DNA from: Sordaria brevicollis
Taxonomy: Eukaryota > Ascomycota > Sordariomycetes > Sordariales > Sordariaceae
Direction of reading: 5' to 3'
NCBI GenBank assembly: GCA_033439795.1
Contig: JAUTDP010000007.1
Location: forward strand, 372,001 to 436,000
Length of the DNA stretch: 64,000 nucleotides
A model generated the notes under the pieces. That model ran no database searches. It saw only the letters and a list, made by a program, of their open reading frames with translations, and was not told the origin of the DNA. Every line of letters starts with the position of its first letter. The first letter of the stretch is position 1. The translations under genes were made by a program, and so were the position numbers. Shown here in pieces: positions 1 through 11,749 of the stretch.

Positions 1-24
1 AAAACAGCCGCAGGTTGGACCTGA

Positions 25-363
25 TCAAGCTTTGGGTGAACTGTCAGGTCCCATCTGCTCCTCGGGAGCTTGGCCCGTTCCGCTAGAAGTAGCTTTGACC
101 TTGGGCTCTACCTCTGCACCAATTTTAGAGGTGAATTCGGCCAAGCCCTCGACGCGCTCGTCCCCGAGATAGAGCAAGCTGTTGTGCTTTTCAGCGTCGT
201 GGAGGGGCATATCATCCCAGTTGACCTCGTCTAAACAAGAAATTTTACGTTAGATAAACCACTATTGTAAACGGTCTATCACGAATGATGCGGAAGTCTT
301 ACACTCTGGCTCCTGGAAGTAGGCATTGAGGTCGTCCCTGAGCTTCTCAATGTCTGCCATCAT
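25..363 (-). CDS. Small acidic hypothetical protein (uncertain model)
   Basis: I do not recognise this protein. The model joins 303-363 and 25-230 on the minus strand and gives 88 residues. A 72-nt intron (231-302) has a GTAAGA donor and a TTTAG acceptor, and both exons stay in frame across it. The start chosen is the first of two adjacent Met codons at 363. The protein is acidic at its N-terminus (EPEYEVNWDDMPLHDAEK), with no signal peptide or membrane segment. The spliced intron and coding-like composition support a real gene. A start-to-stop 28-codon frame lies just upstream (421-507) and may be a uORF or an exon I cannot join. The gene ends 24 bp from the window edge. Confidence 0.4.
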
Positions 364-420
364 GACGTGAAGGGGTGTCGAATGCTTGAGTACCTTGTTA
401 GCTATGCGTCGTGCATGCCC

Positions 421-507
421 TCAGATTTCCTTGAGCTCATTATCATCCGCATCAAAATCATAAAAATCATCGTCAACAGTTGAGAGCTCGGGCTTCGACG
501 AGGACAT
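421..507 (-). other. Upstream 28-codon ORF in the leader of the 25-363 gene
   Basis: A 28-codon frame starts at the first ATG after a pyrimidine-rich leader and stops at TGA, 57 bp before the start of the downstream frame. Its product is very acidic (VDDDFYDFDADDNELKE), like the downstream exon. No GT donor lies between its last codons and the stop, so I could not splice it in. A CTAAC-like branch sequence and an AG follow it, which hints at an unresolved intron. It is either a uORF or an exon of a damaged gene. Confidence 0.3.
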
Positions 508-3500
508 GCTGAAAGCGCTGGACTGAGTGACAAAGGATCCTGGGAACAACTTGGATGTTGGAAAGAGATTTTGGAAAGGTTAATGTGGTGAGATGTTGGG
601 TGCAAGTTGGGTATGGAACAAAAGGAAAGTGCTGGGGGGGAGCCTTCCTCTTTATACTCGAAGGGTTGATGTTTTGGAACTTGACTTGTGGGGTTGATGA
701 CTAGGAGGGTCCTTCAATCGCACAAAAAACGGCCTCACCAAGCAAACGGGTGGACGGTGAGGGACATCAGATCAAAATGCGGTCGTGGTGTTGAGAAGAA
801 GCGATTGCAGCGGTCACCATCAAGAGGTTGCGACGGTGAACACTGGCTTCCGTTCTTTTATCGGTACTTTCCATCAATCTGATAATATCCTCAGACTAAG
901 CGGCGCGGCGAAAGCGGCGCAAGGCGTTCATCCTCTTTTTGAGTGTTGGGACTGCTGGGTAACGGGTAGATGATGGTGATGGATTGATGAGATGACCCAG
1001 TCAGAAAGAACGGACCACTGACGAAATCTATTCAGTGTAAACAGAAAATGCGACAGTGCCTAACTTGAACGTGACTGCTCAGCTAGAGGTATTCCGCCAT
1101 ATCTCGTGACTACAATACCAGACGGAACTGCGACGTTTGAAGTGCTCAAGCAGGGCCGGATGAATGTCACTTCTAGCACCTTCAAACCTGCAGTCCCCTA
1201 GTAGATGGTTTGGTTTCATCGTTACATATGAAACCGGACAGAATGAACTACAGCCTTAAAACAAACGGTGACTACAACAACGCGGCCTTGATGGGATGAA
1301 ATGTCCCAGTCAGACTTGAGCAGGAGGTTTGACCAGAAAAGGTACATGTATCATCGCCTTCTCTACGTCAGTTCCATATCACGTCTAATCATATTCTCGA
1401 ATCTGGTCCAAAGTCTAGAACAAACAGACAAATCAGTACTGAACTGTCCATGCTGCCTCTGATGTTTAGCCTTATACCTGATGGAAGGCTGAGTTCGCTG
1501 GCGATGTGATGGAAGAGAGAGACGAGGGGATAAAGCACCATTGTAACACTAGCCCAATAAATTGGTAGTGGCTCCGTTCTTTCCTTTGACATATAGTGAT
1601 GAAGACTTTCCGGGGGAAGGAACTTCCACTTACATCCTATCCGTCAGCCAATCAGAGGTTCCGCACGCTCAAGAGCAGGGCTTATGTCAACCTCCAGGTA
1701 ATGCAAATACAAATCTCCAGTCAAGAAGACTTCAAGTCATCGTGATTTCCCCGGTAGATAAACGCCGTACGTTTGGACATAACAGACAAGTAAGTTGTAA
1801 ATAGTGATCTGGTGCCGTTCAATATTGGTTTGCTCGTTAGCTCAATACCTTGGGTCGATTTCTTCAGACTTTTACATTCTCTACCAACGTCTTGTTTACT
1901 CTGAAATTCCTCTTTTAAGAAACTCAATATGCCTTTTCCAATCCTTGCTATGTCATTCCGAAATGCAATAAGATATATCGGCTTCTTTCATGATGTTACG
2001 TATAAGTCCGGTGTTTACAGGTCGAGTTATTCAGATCAGATGCCTTGGATGACACATGGGTCTTGCGCAAATAATCAAACCAGCATTGGAGTGTATGGTG
2101 AAGGCTTTACGGGGAAAGGAACTTCCACTTACACCATGCCAGTCAATCAGAGGTCTCGCTTGCGATCTCGAGTATATCAACCGGTAGGAAACCTGTATTC
2201 GGTTTCATCCCTCCCGAGGGGAATCAAGGTGAGCAGTTGAGTGATTGAGTAATGCTCGAGGGGGAAACGTGAAGCTGGGAATATCTGCCCCTTTTTATCC
2301 ATGCTTTCTTGATCTAAGGGGCTTGGGGAGTGTCCTGTCGTCGTAGTGTGTGATGTGAACTGTAAGGCGTTGCTCCTCGCTACTAAGCTATAGCATCGAG
2401 ACACTATGTACTAGTAAGCGTGTCCGGTATTGCCAAGCGACAAGACTGCCCTTGGACACCTGTCCATCCATGGCAACTCGCTGCCTGAAGTAGGCTTTGG
2501 CAGTGGTTGTGAGACTCCGACAACCCGCACCAACAATGAGTACCAGTAACCTCCCAATAGCCCGGTCCAGGATCTCTCGGACGGGCGGTCGAGAGCGAAA
2601 CGATGCAGCCCTACAATAGAAGAAGACTTATATCTCGACTAGGCATGTAGCAAGGTAGGAGATGTGACGAAAGGAGAAGTCCTCGCATGAAGCCATGAGC
2701 AGACCGAGACATGCCATACCACCTCACCTGCCTGGTCTTCGGGGAGAAGGATGTGCCAGGTGCGTATCAACCAACTTCTTTAGCAGAGCCACGGCGACAC
2801 TCTGATATCCGAGGTGCGAAAAGCCAAGATAAGGATATCTGCAGTGAGACTGCGGCAAGATAGTCCGCCATTACCTACATATCTCGGGGCGTTCCCGCAC
2901 CCGCGGTACCGGCACTGCCTTGTGTATGTATTGGCACGTGGTGGGAATGGAGCTACTGCGGCGGAAGGTGGGCATGGAAGTCCTTGAGGAACAGGTCCAA
3001 AGGGCCATCCCATCCCATCGGGCGCAGATCGCGGCCAGGGACGTATAACTACAAGGCCAAGTATGCAGTGTACGGAGAAGCTCTTGGATACATATAGTCG
3101 GGATAGGTATAGGTAGTAACTGAAAGAAAGACAACCGATGGGTGTGTATTGGGAAGACTGAGCTTTCAAACACTTCGGTCAAGTGCACGATTCTAAACTT
3201 CAAAAGACAACCGAAGAGGCACATGCTTGCGATCTGATCTCATGAGCATTTTGACCAAGACTCTTAATGACCGAAAGAAGCAGGTCCCTCAACAATGAGA
3301 TGTTTAGTCAACCATTTACCATTACAAAAAGGATTCAGAAGGAAAAGCACGGCGGCCGACGCCAACCGCCCGGTGGCTAGGAGTGGGTGTTGTAGACATT
3401 AATAGGTTTGCGATACGTTAGGAAGGCAAGCTGGTGGCGTAGAGACCGACAAATGAAGTTGGTAGTCAGGCCGTGATGACTACAGTCAAGTAAAAGAAGC

Positions 3501-5630
3501 AGAAGCTCAACTACTGTGCGTTATGCGGTTAGTAACTTGATATTGAGTCACTTACCTCGTACAGCAGGTCGGGATGCCATCCATTCTGAGAGACCCGAGC
3601 AGGCTGGATGCCAAGACGCCATCGATCGGAACTTATCGAGAACGGCAGGAGGTAAGCTTTGAGCCATGGCGCTTATCACACATTGAATCTTGGCATGGCT
3701 CGATCCTCCGTCTGAGGTGTGCCGTAACGCCGTTCGCGAAGTGATCTCGAAATGCGTTGTCGGAGTTGCTGTCTCCAAACTGATTCGAAATATCGGTCCT
3801 TCAGATGGCGGTAACTTGTGACAGATGAACATCCCTCGATGACTATCTGGGAACTGAAGTTCTGCCTGCCTTTGTTGTGAATGGCCACACCGAATCATGA
3901 GGAACGGTGTCTGGCTCGGTCTTCTGTACTGTACTACCGCGAATAGAGAATGTCGGCTTGGTGATGCCTCAACATTCGAGGATTGCACTTGTCGACCTGC
4001 TTGGTTTGGATACGGCCAAGAGGAAGGATGGGGCCATTCGGAGGGAATACTGTAGGTAGCGAAGTGTAATTGCTAGCGAGCCACCATCCTAAACTGTAGC
4101 ATGAGCCTTGCAGTGATGCCAATGTCCTGGACCGGTCGGTAAAATACCAGAACCACCAGGGAGCCGTGATCCAGTCGTGGTTGTTGCGGGGCCGGGGCCA
4201 GGGGCCCGAGCTAACGAGGTTACCGGCCTGCCAAGTGCCAACAGCGAACAAGCTCTTGACAGAAGTTTATTTGGTCTTGGGAATCGTCAACTGCCCCTGA
4301 GGCTCTGCGCCGAGCTCTGCAGAGTTGAGGGCTCAGCTCTTGGAAGCTGTCTGAGAAGACGACGTTCACCGGAATTCACACAGCACAGATCGACTCAAAG
4401 TCTATAGCTGTTGTCTCACGTCTACTGTGGAGTTTATATGGTCAGTGCCAGTCCTGTCTGTCCACAAGCAGTCACTCACAACGGCTGACACCACTTTTGT
4501 CGCTTTGTGGGCGGTTTCGTCCGAGGATTCAGGCCCTTGCTGTGGGGATATTGGTGTGCTTTTCTGGCTTGGCAAAATGGACGCTCCTCGGTTGCTCCTT
4601 GAACCCATGCACCTGCCATTTTGGACAAAGATCTGCTGGCCTTGAGAGACCCGTTGGGCCTAGAAAACCACTACATATCGGCTAGTGCTTGAACTGACTC
4701 TCAAAAGTCTCCCAACCAAAATAAGAGGTGGCGGGAAAGGGGAAAATCATGAACAAACGGACGGCCGACCCGCCGACATGGTACAGTATGTTTGACCGTC
4801 GACATGGGCTGGACTTTGGAAACATGAAAATGCGGGGAATGAGGTGACTGAATCGTGGGAGGTCCACGTCGATGGTGAGGATTGTCAGATCGAGAGAGAG
4901 CTCGATGATGGCCGAGAGGGTGGTATGGATTGTTCAGTGTTCTGACTGTGTTGGCGGAGAGGTGGCGACGGAGCTCATGAATTGAGTTTCCCAATCAGAC
5001 CAAGGTGACGTTGAAAATGGAGTCAATCAGGAAGACATGTGTTTGGCGCAGTGGTTGAACTTTTGGAAAGAAGTGGCCGGCTAGAGGCCGATTCTCGGCA
5101 CCCGGTGTTTCGGCAGGCAACCTATCCAGCGCCCAAGCATGCCGAGCTCAAACGTTGCAGCCACTGACGTTCATCAGCCTGCCGGCAACCGAACCGAGCT
5201 CGGAGCCAAGGCGCACAGATTTGTGTGTTTGATGGGGCTCAAAGTCTCAAACGCGAAGAAAATTGGAGTCTCTTTTTTCCAATATCAAATCCCGTTAAAT
5301 CCTGGCCCCAAATCTTGACCCAGTCGTCCCCCTAGGTTTGATATTGACTCTAGGTTTCACGCATTGATTGTTGATGCCATTTCACCGATGGTGCTCTTTT
5401 TGGAATCCTTCGCGAAGTTCAAAATTGGGTGTCGTATAACGCGCTTATAAAACTTGGCATCTGGGCGGTGCAAGGCCAGCGAGCCACACTATGTACTGCC
5501 TAGAGTAATATAGTCCCTGAGTCCCGTAATCTCCCAGTCTTTACCCCATTAGGTAGTGTGTACATACGTACTGGAGTTGAACACGTACTAATACGTACCG
5601 CTACCGCTGAATTAGTTTAATAGGGTGTAC
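508..5630. other. Long region without a supported gene
   Basis: Composition is normal and there is no RIP signature. Only short frames are present. The longest, 3548-3988 and 2780-3169 on the minus strand, show no recognisable domain, no convincing splice partners and no coding-like amino acid make-up. A diverged direct repeat sits at about 1.6 and 2.1 kb. It may hold a non-coding RNA or decayed genes, but I see nothing I can name. Confidence 0.5.
1588..2200. repeat. Diverged direct repeat, two copies of about 105 bp
   Basis: Copy 1 (about 1594-1703) and copy 2 (about 2095-2194) share the block GGAACTTCCACTTACA, then CCAATCAGAGGT versus TCAATCAGAGGT, then TATGTCAACC versus TATATCAACC. Spacing is about 500 bp. 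Differences include transversions and small indels, so RIP is not the cause. Function unknown. Confidence 0.55.
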
Positions 5631-6979
5631 GGCCGCGTTATTGACTTCGTGAAATTGTAAAAATTGTAATATATAAGTATATGGTATTATAGTATTGATT
5701 AACCTTATTAATATAATACTACCTAATATATTACGATTACTCTTTAAGGTAATAGTAATATTTTGTCGGATTTCCTCCTCTTAAGCTTTTCCCTTAATTT
5801 CGTTATCTTTATTATCGATTTATACTTCGTAGAGGTAGGTAAGTAGGGTAATAGGTAATAATTGTAAAGTATAATATTATAAATAATATATATATTTATA
5901 TTTTTTTAATATAATAACCGTATTTTTGTAGTAAAATATTTAAAACTTTATATATAGAGTATATCGAGTACGGGTAATCGATTAGTATAAAAATTGAAAA
6001 GGTTTATAGTATTGTATAATATTTATATAAAAACGTTAATTAAATATATTTAATAGAAAATGAAATATATTTATAAAAAACGTTTTTATAACTATACTTA
6101 CTATTATTCTTGAATATTTTAGTAAAGTGTTGAATTTGTATAATTATAGTATTAATTGGCTATATTTGATATTTTTTTATATATATTTATATAATATTCG
6201 AAAAAAATGAAAAAACCGTATAAATCGAAAAATCTATGAGTGTTAATTTGAGTACTAGTTTTTATATATATTTATATAATATTCGAAAAAAATGAAAAAA
6301 ACTGTATAAATCGAAAAAATTGTATAAGTTGTATAAAGTATTAATCGGTTAGTTAATAAGATATTTATAACCGTTAATTATTATTACGAATATTTATATT
6401 ATTAAAAAAATTTCGTAATAATATTATATAGTATTTTGAAAAGCTTTATTAATTTATTAACGCTCCCCCCCTTCTTTTAGCTAAAGTTAGGTTTCCTATT
6501 GCTATTGGGCGTTTCGAAAGTAGCTATACCCCTCTTTTATCCTTTTAATATATTAGGTATTGGCTTCCTTTATACGTAAAAATTTAGTACTATATTATTA
6601 AGTAGCTTACTTTTAAAAGGCGTAAAACCGATTTATTTTAATTTTTATAATAGTATATACGTTTTATTTGGTTTTTAGAATAAAACGTACCTTTAGAATT
6701 ACTTTTGGCCGTTTACGCTCCTTGGTCTTATATAGTTCGTACCTATAGTTTTACTATATAATTATTTATTATAATAATCGGTTTTTTATTAAAGTTTAAC
6801 GATTAATAAAGAAATAATAATGTTAAAGGTATTTATAAAGTAATTATTAGCGTTTATAAAATTTATAATTATATTAGGGTATATTATTTTAATTTTTGAA
6901 AATTTATAATTATATATACTTTCTATTAGAGATTATATAATACCTTACTTTTACTTTAGGTATAATAAACCGTTATATT
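5631..6979. other. RIP-mutated AT-rich DNA left of the gypsy element
   Basis: Composition changes sharply near 5630 to very AT-rich DNA with many TpA, few CpA or TpG and surviving CpG, the pattern known for RIP in Neurospora. No open frame is left and I could not identify the parent repeat. It lies outside the gypsy target duplication, so it is older host DNA, probably a decayed repeat. Confidence 0.7.
6175..6320. repeat. Direct repeat of about 57 bp, two copies
   Basis: Copies at about 6175-6231 and 6260-6320 share TATATTTATATAATATTCG followed by an A-rich stretch and GTATAAATCGAAAAA. Offset is 85 bp and only a few bases differ. It lies in RIP-mutated DNA. Confidence 0.7.
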
Positions 6980-6984
6980 AGTAA
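6980..6984. repeat. Target-site duplication, left copy (AGTAA)
   Basis: AGTAA abuts the left LTR and is repeated exactly after the right LTR at 15379-15383. This marks one insertion event by an integrase making 5-bp duplications. Confidence 0.85.
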
Positions 6985-7324
6985 TGTCAGACTGCAATAT
7001 GGGCGTGTAATGACGTAGCACGGCAAATATATACAATTCAAATAGATAACTAAAGTTAAAGAGAGGAAGAGTAGAAAGGTTAAAATCTGGGTATAGAGGT
7101 CTAATCTTATACTAGACCACCTAGTAACATATAAAAGGTTATTAGCGATTGCATACCTATTAAATAGTCGCTGGGTCGTAATAGCCTTATTGAACCCCAT
7201 TAATCGGTCGCTAGGTCTAGTCCACTAACTAAAAGCCAAGGTTTAATATAACGAATAGTCCGTACGTCCTAGTGCCTTAATTATAGGGACCCGGTACTAT
7301 AGTCGCCAGACCTATATCGTTATA
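6985..7324 (-). repeat. Left LTR (3' LTR of the minus-strand gypsy element)
   Basis: 340 bp, starting TGTCAGACTG and ending TCGTTATA, the RIP-changed form of TCGTCACA in the other LTR. Its outer (left) end keeps CpA and TpG while its inner end is mutated. Confidence 0.9.
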
Positions 7325-7338
7325 CTACCCCCCCCTCC
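7325..7338 (-). promoter_or_regulatory. Polypurine tract of the gypsy element
   Basis: A C-rich run on the plus strand (purines GGAGGGGGGGGTAG on the minus strand) abuts the inner edge of the left LTR. This is the position of the plus-strand primer of LTR retrotransposons, and it fixes the orientation. Confidence 0.75.
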
Positions 7339-7349
7339 GGGTTAAAGTT

Positions 7350-10300
7350 CAACCCCAGAGCCTTAATTATTCCTTCCATTCTATATACCCTATTTCCTTA
7401 TTTCTTTACTATTATTCTCCTCCTTAAACTAACCCTTAATCCTTCTCTTGGCTTCTTATCCTCCTTATACGGCTTCTTATTTCCTATTAATTATTCTTTT
7501 AACCTTTTTAACGGTCTAAGTATTTTCTCGTTATCCTTATAGTAATTTCGTAATAATTCCGCTAAATTCTTAAAATTGCCCGCTAACCAAAACCTTAGAT
7601 CGGGATCCTATCCTCTCTATTTTATTTAATACTCTAGCTTCCCCCTTACTACTCTCGATGAAATTATTTTTTCAACCTCCTATTCTTCTTTATCCCTAAT
7701 TATTTTACCCGGTAGGTTTTTATTTCCTTATTTTAATAATAGGTTATTCGGGTATAAACGTAGCCGATTTACGTAGTAAACCGTAGCTCCTCTCTATCCT
7801 TCCGGAACCTTGAATTTATATAAATATCCTTTTATAACCTTAATTAAGTAGGGTATTCTTATTAATTTGTAATCGAATTTATCGCTAGGGTAATCGGTAT
7901 TTTAACCCCTTTTAATAATAAAAATGCGATCCCCGACTCCGAAATCTAATTTTCTACGATATTTATTAGTTTGCGCTATTTATTATTATTACGCTTTTTC
8001 GATACTTTCCTTTGCGATTTAGTAATATCTCTTTATCCGTTCTACTAATTAATAAGCCTCCTATCGGTTTATCTCCTTCTTCGGTAGTTTTAGATTGTTT
8101 TATATTTCCTAATTTAAAATATTAAGTATAATATAACCCGTGATTATTTCGCGTAAGGATAATTTATTTAAGTTATTATACAGTAGGCTAGCCTAAATAG
8201 TATTAAAGGTTAATATATATTCCGATTAATCGTCTTGATTGTAGTTGATATAAGGCCGTAGATATTAATTAATATATTGGTATAAGTTCTTAATTTACTT
8301 AGCCGTTTATAAGTATCCCGATGTAGTTAATTTCTATTTAATACTTAATAGAATAAATAATTTTTATATTATTTATAATATAAATTGGGGTCTATAATTA
8401 TTAATTACTTCCGATAGTAATCTATATAATTTATATAATTTTTAGTAAAATAATAGAATTGTATCCCGGGTAATTATAAATTATTTATACGGTGCGCTCC
8501 AATTTACTTTCGTAAATTTATTTATTATTATTATTAATATATCGAACCTATAACGGTCTAATAGTATTAATTTGAAGTCGATTATTAAGGCGGCGAATAG
8601 TTAATAATCCTTTAATAGTAATACCGAATATAATAAACCCGGGGTTTTATTACGTAGGGCTTTCGATAATTTATAAATCTAATAATTATCGATATAACGA
8701 TATATATTGGTAATTAAATTAGGCCACTAATATCGGTTATATACTATCTTCCTAATTTTCGAACGTCCCGGGTATATTACTATAATTAAGTAATAGGCTA
8801 CTTTAATTAATTTAGTACGCAAATTATTATCCTCTAATACGATTAATTTATTCTTTTGTAATAATAATCCGTTACGGTCTTTAAATTTAGAATCTTCCTT
8901 TTTAATTATCTCCCTCTAAATTAATAACGAATCCGCAAATCGATTAACCTTAATTAATTCGTTAATTAAATCGTAGTTAATTTCTATAGTTATTATTAAT
9001 GCCTCTAGATCGTTATTTATATTTAAGTATTTATATAGGTTAATTACGGGTTCTTTTATAAATAGTTTATTATTAATAAACGTAAAGAAACTATTTTTAT
9101 CCTATTTTAATATCCTTAATATAAATTAATCTTTCTTTTTAACCTTTATAGTCTTTAAATCCTCTAATTTTTTTAATAAGGCGTCGGTAATAACGTTATC
9201 CTTCCTTAATTTATATATTATCCTAAATTAATATTCCGATAATATTTTTAATTATCGTATTTATTTTCCGTTTAGTATTCTTTTTTCTCTAAAGTATTTT
9301 AATGCTTAATAATCCGTATAAATGAAAAACGGTTTTACTCCTTTAAATTCCGGTTGCTATTGGTCCAATCCTTTTATAATTATTAATAATTCTTTATTAT
9401 AAATAGGGTAATTTAATTCCGCTATATTTATTAATTCCGAATAGAAAGTTACTAAGTGCTACTTATCGTCCTCCTTTTGGTATTAATTTATTACTTTAAT
9501 ACATACCTTATCGTTAGCATCCGTTTCGATACGAATTTCCTTTTTATAATTAAAGTAGGCTAAAAGTAGGGTATTAAGAAATACGTTCTTAAAAGTCTAG
9601 AACGCCTCCTTATAACGTTCGTCCTATTTAAAAAATTAATCCTTCTTTATAAAATTCGTTAAAGGCTTAGCTTTATAATTATAATCCTTTATAAATTTAT
9701 AATAGAAATTATAAAATCCTAAAAAGGCTTATACCCCTTTAATTATATATAATATTTTCTAATTTTAAATAGCTTAAACCTTCTCCGGGTTAACCGAAAT
9801 ACTATCGGTACTAATAATAAATCTTAGAAATTTAATCTTAGTGACGTTAAATTCGTATTTTTTAATATTGGCCTATAAACCGGTTTTTTCTAATCGGGAT
9901 AGTACTTTATTAACGTAAATATTATACTCCTCTTAAATTTCCGAGAAAATTAGGATATCGTTAATATAAGCGCTATAAAAATCGTTTAAATAGTTTATTA
10001 AAACGTCGTTAATAAACCGTTAAAACGAAAATAATCCCCCTATTAATCCGAAAGGTAATATTTTATATTTATACGTATTATATTAAATTCAGAACGTTAT
10101 AAAATCTTTATAATTAAGATATATCCTAATGTAATAGAACGCTTACTTAATATCGATTTTAGTAAAAATCTTTACCTTAGTAATTTGTATTAAGGTTTCT
10201 TCAATTAAAGGTAGGGGATAACGGTCCTTCTTAATTAATACGTTAAATTTTCTATAATTTATATAGAAACGTAGATTTCCGTTGGCCTTAGGTACGAATA

Positions 10301-11700
10301 GGATTGGGGCGGCCTACGGGGCGGAATTAGCCTCGATAAACCCCTTTTATAAATTATCCGTAATATATTATCGGTACTTTTCCAACTCTTTTAGGGTTAT
10401 TTTATATAGTGAATTATATCCGAGGTCCTTTATTAATTTACCCTCTTCTAATTTAATCTTATAATCGATTTTATTTTTTAAGTTAAATAACGTATCGGAA
10501 TCCTTTTTATTAAAAATATAAATTTTATCCTAATATCATTTCGGTAATTTATTTATAATTAATTAATAGTAGTCTTTATTATCGTCGGGTAGTAATTTTA
10601 CTTAACGGGCTTCGATAATACTATTAATTTCGTATAAATTAATCTCCTCGATAATTTCTCCTTTCTTAATATAGTAGTCTAAAATTACGGCTCCGACTAG
10701 AGTATAATTACGGGGTCTTCGCTTAGTCTATATAAAAATTCTTTCTAGGCGGTAGGGACCTTTAATATCCCGATATAGAAATAAATCTTTATTTTATTTA
10801 TAGGAGTTTTTAACGAATTTAAATTCGGCGAATTCGGTTATTAAAGTATATTCGTATTTAATCCTATTAAATAATTCCCAATCTATTTAATATATTTTTA
10901 TTATTTATTCTTTTTCGTTATAATAGTGATATTTAGCTATATATATACCCTTGGGTTTTTATATACTATTTAATACGGTTTTAGGCGTTTCGCGATTTTC
11001 GCGTTATAGGGTATGAAGTATTTCCGTTAATATCCTTTCTAAATGGGTAATTGTTCGTTATACGGCCTATAAATCCGTTTCCTTCTTTGATTTTTTTTTC
11101 TTAATTTCTTCTATTTTATTTTAGAACGTTGCGATAATAGCGTTAAATTCGTAAATTTCCTTCGCTACCCGGTCTATTTTAAGCGTTTATATTTATAATA
11201 ATATTCTATTAATTCGCTGCTTATTTTCAAAATTTATTAAATATTCCTTCCGATATATATTATTTTAAAAGGCGGGGTCGTATAATAATTTAAGTCGTTT
11301 CCCGATTTCGATATTTTTATTTTGGGGTATTTTAATAAAGTCTTTAAGAAAGATGAGTTAATTATTAGAATAATCGAATAGGGTTTTATAGTAGGCTAAT
11401 TATATTTTCCCTAAAATTATTTCTTTCTTTATATTGGGTAGTATTAAAAGGGTTTTATTTAAGAATTTATATTCCTAAACCCTTAAAAACGCTTTTATAA
11501 TTAAGTTAATAATATTAGGTAATACGTTACTATAATTTCGTATTAATCCTTTTTTAACGGCCTTTAATATTTTTAATTTTAATAACCTTACTAATTTTAT
11601 AATAAACTTCTCGCTTACTAAAATATAAGCGTTAGCTCCCGTATCGATAAATACGTTATAAATAATAATAGAATATCTATTTTAAATTATAATATATTTA
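7350..11700 (-). pseudogene. Gypsy pol remnant: protease, RT, RNase H, integrase
   Basis: Reading the minus strand through the stops shows a protease active site FIDTGANAYILVS near 11610-11651. Reverse transcriptase spans about 9945-10340, with KKDRYPLPLIEE, KIFTKIDI and ILPFGL blocks and the catalytic box as YINDIL, changed from YIDDIL as RIP would do. RNase H shows FFIYTDY near 9300-9330. An integrase zinc region with WPN, followed by a PGLL block, lies near 8600-8765. A C-terminal FWLAGNFKNLAELL tail lies near 7560-7600. Stops are almost all TAA or TAG, from CAA, CAG or TGG. These motifs are diagnostic of Ty3/gypsy pol. Exact ends cannot be set. Confidence 0.85.
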
Positions 11701-11749
11701 ATAGTAAAAGTTAAACCCCTCTTTAAATATTTTATAATATCGAATATCC

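Noticed and set aside
3548..3988. 146-codon minus-strand frame in the gene-poor left region
   Set aside because: No recognisable motif, Cys/His/Pro-rich chance composition and an overlapping alternative frame.
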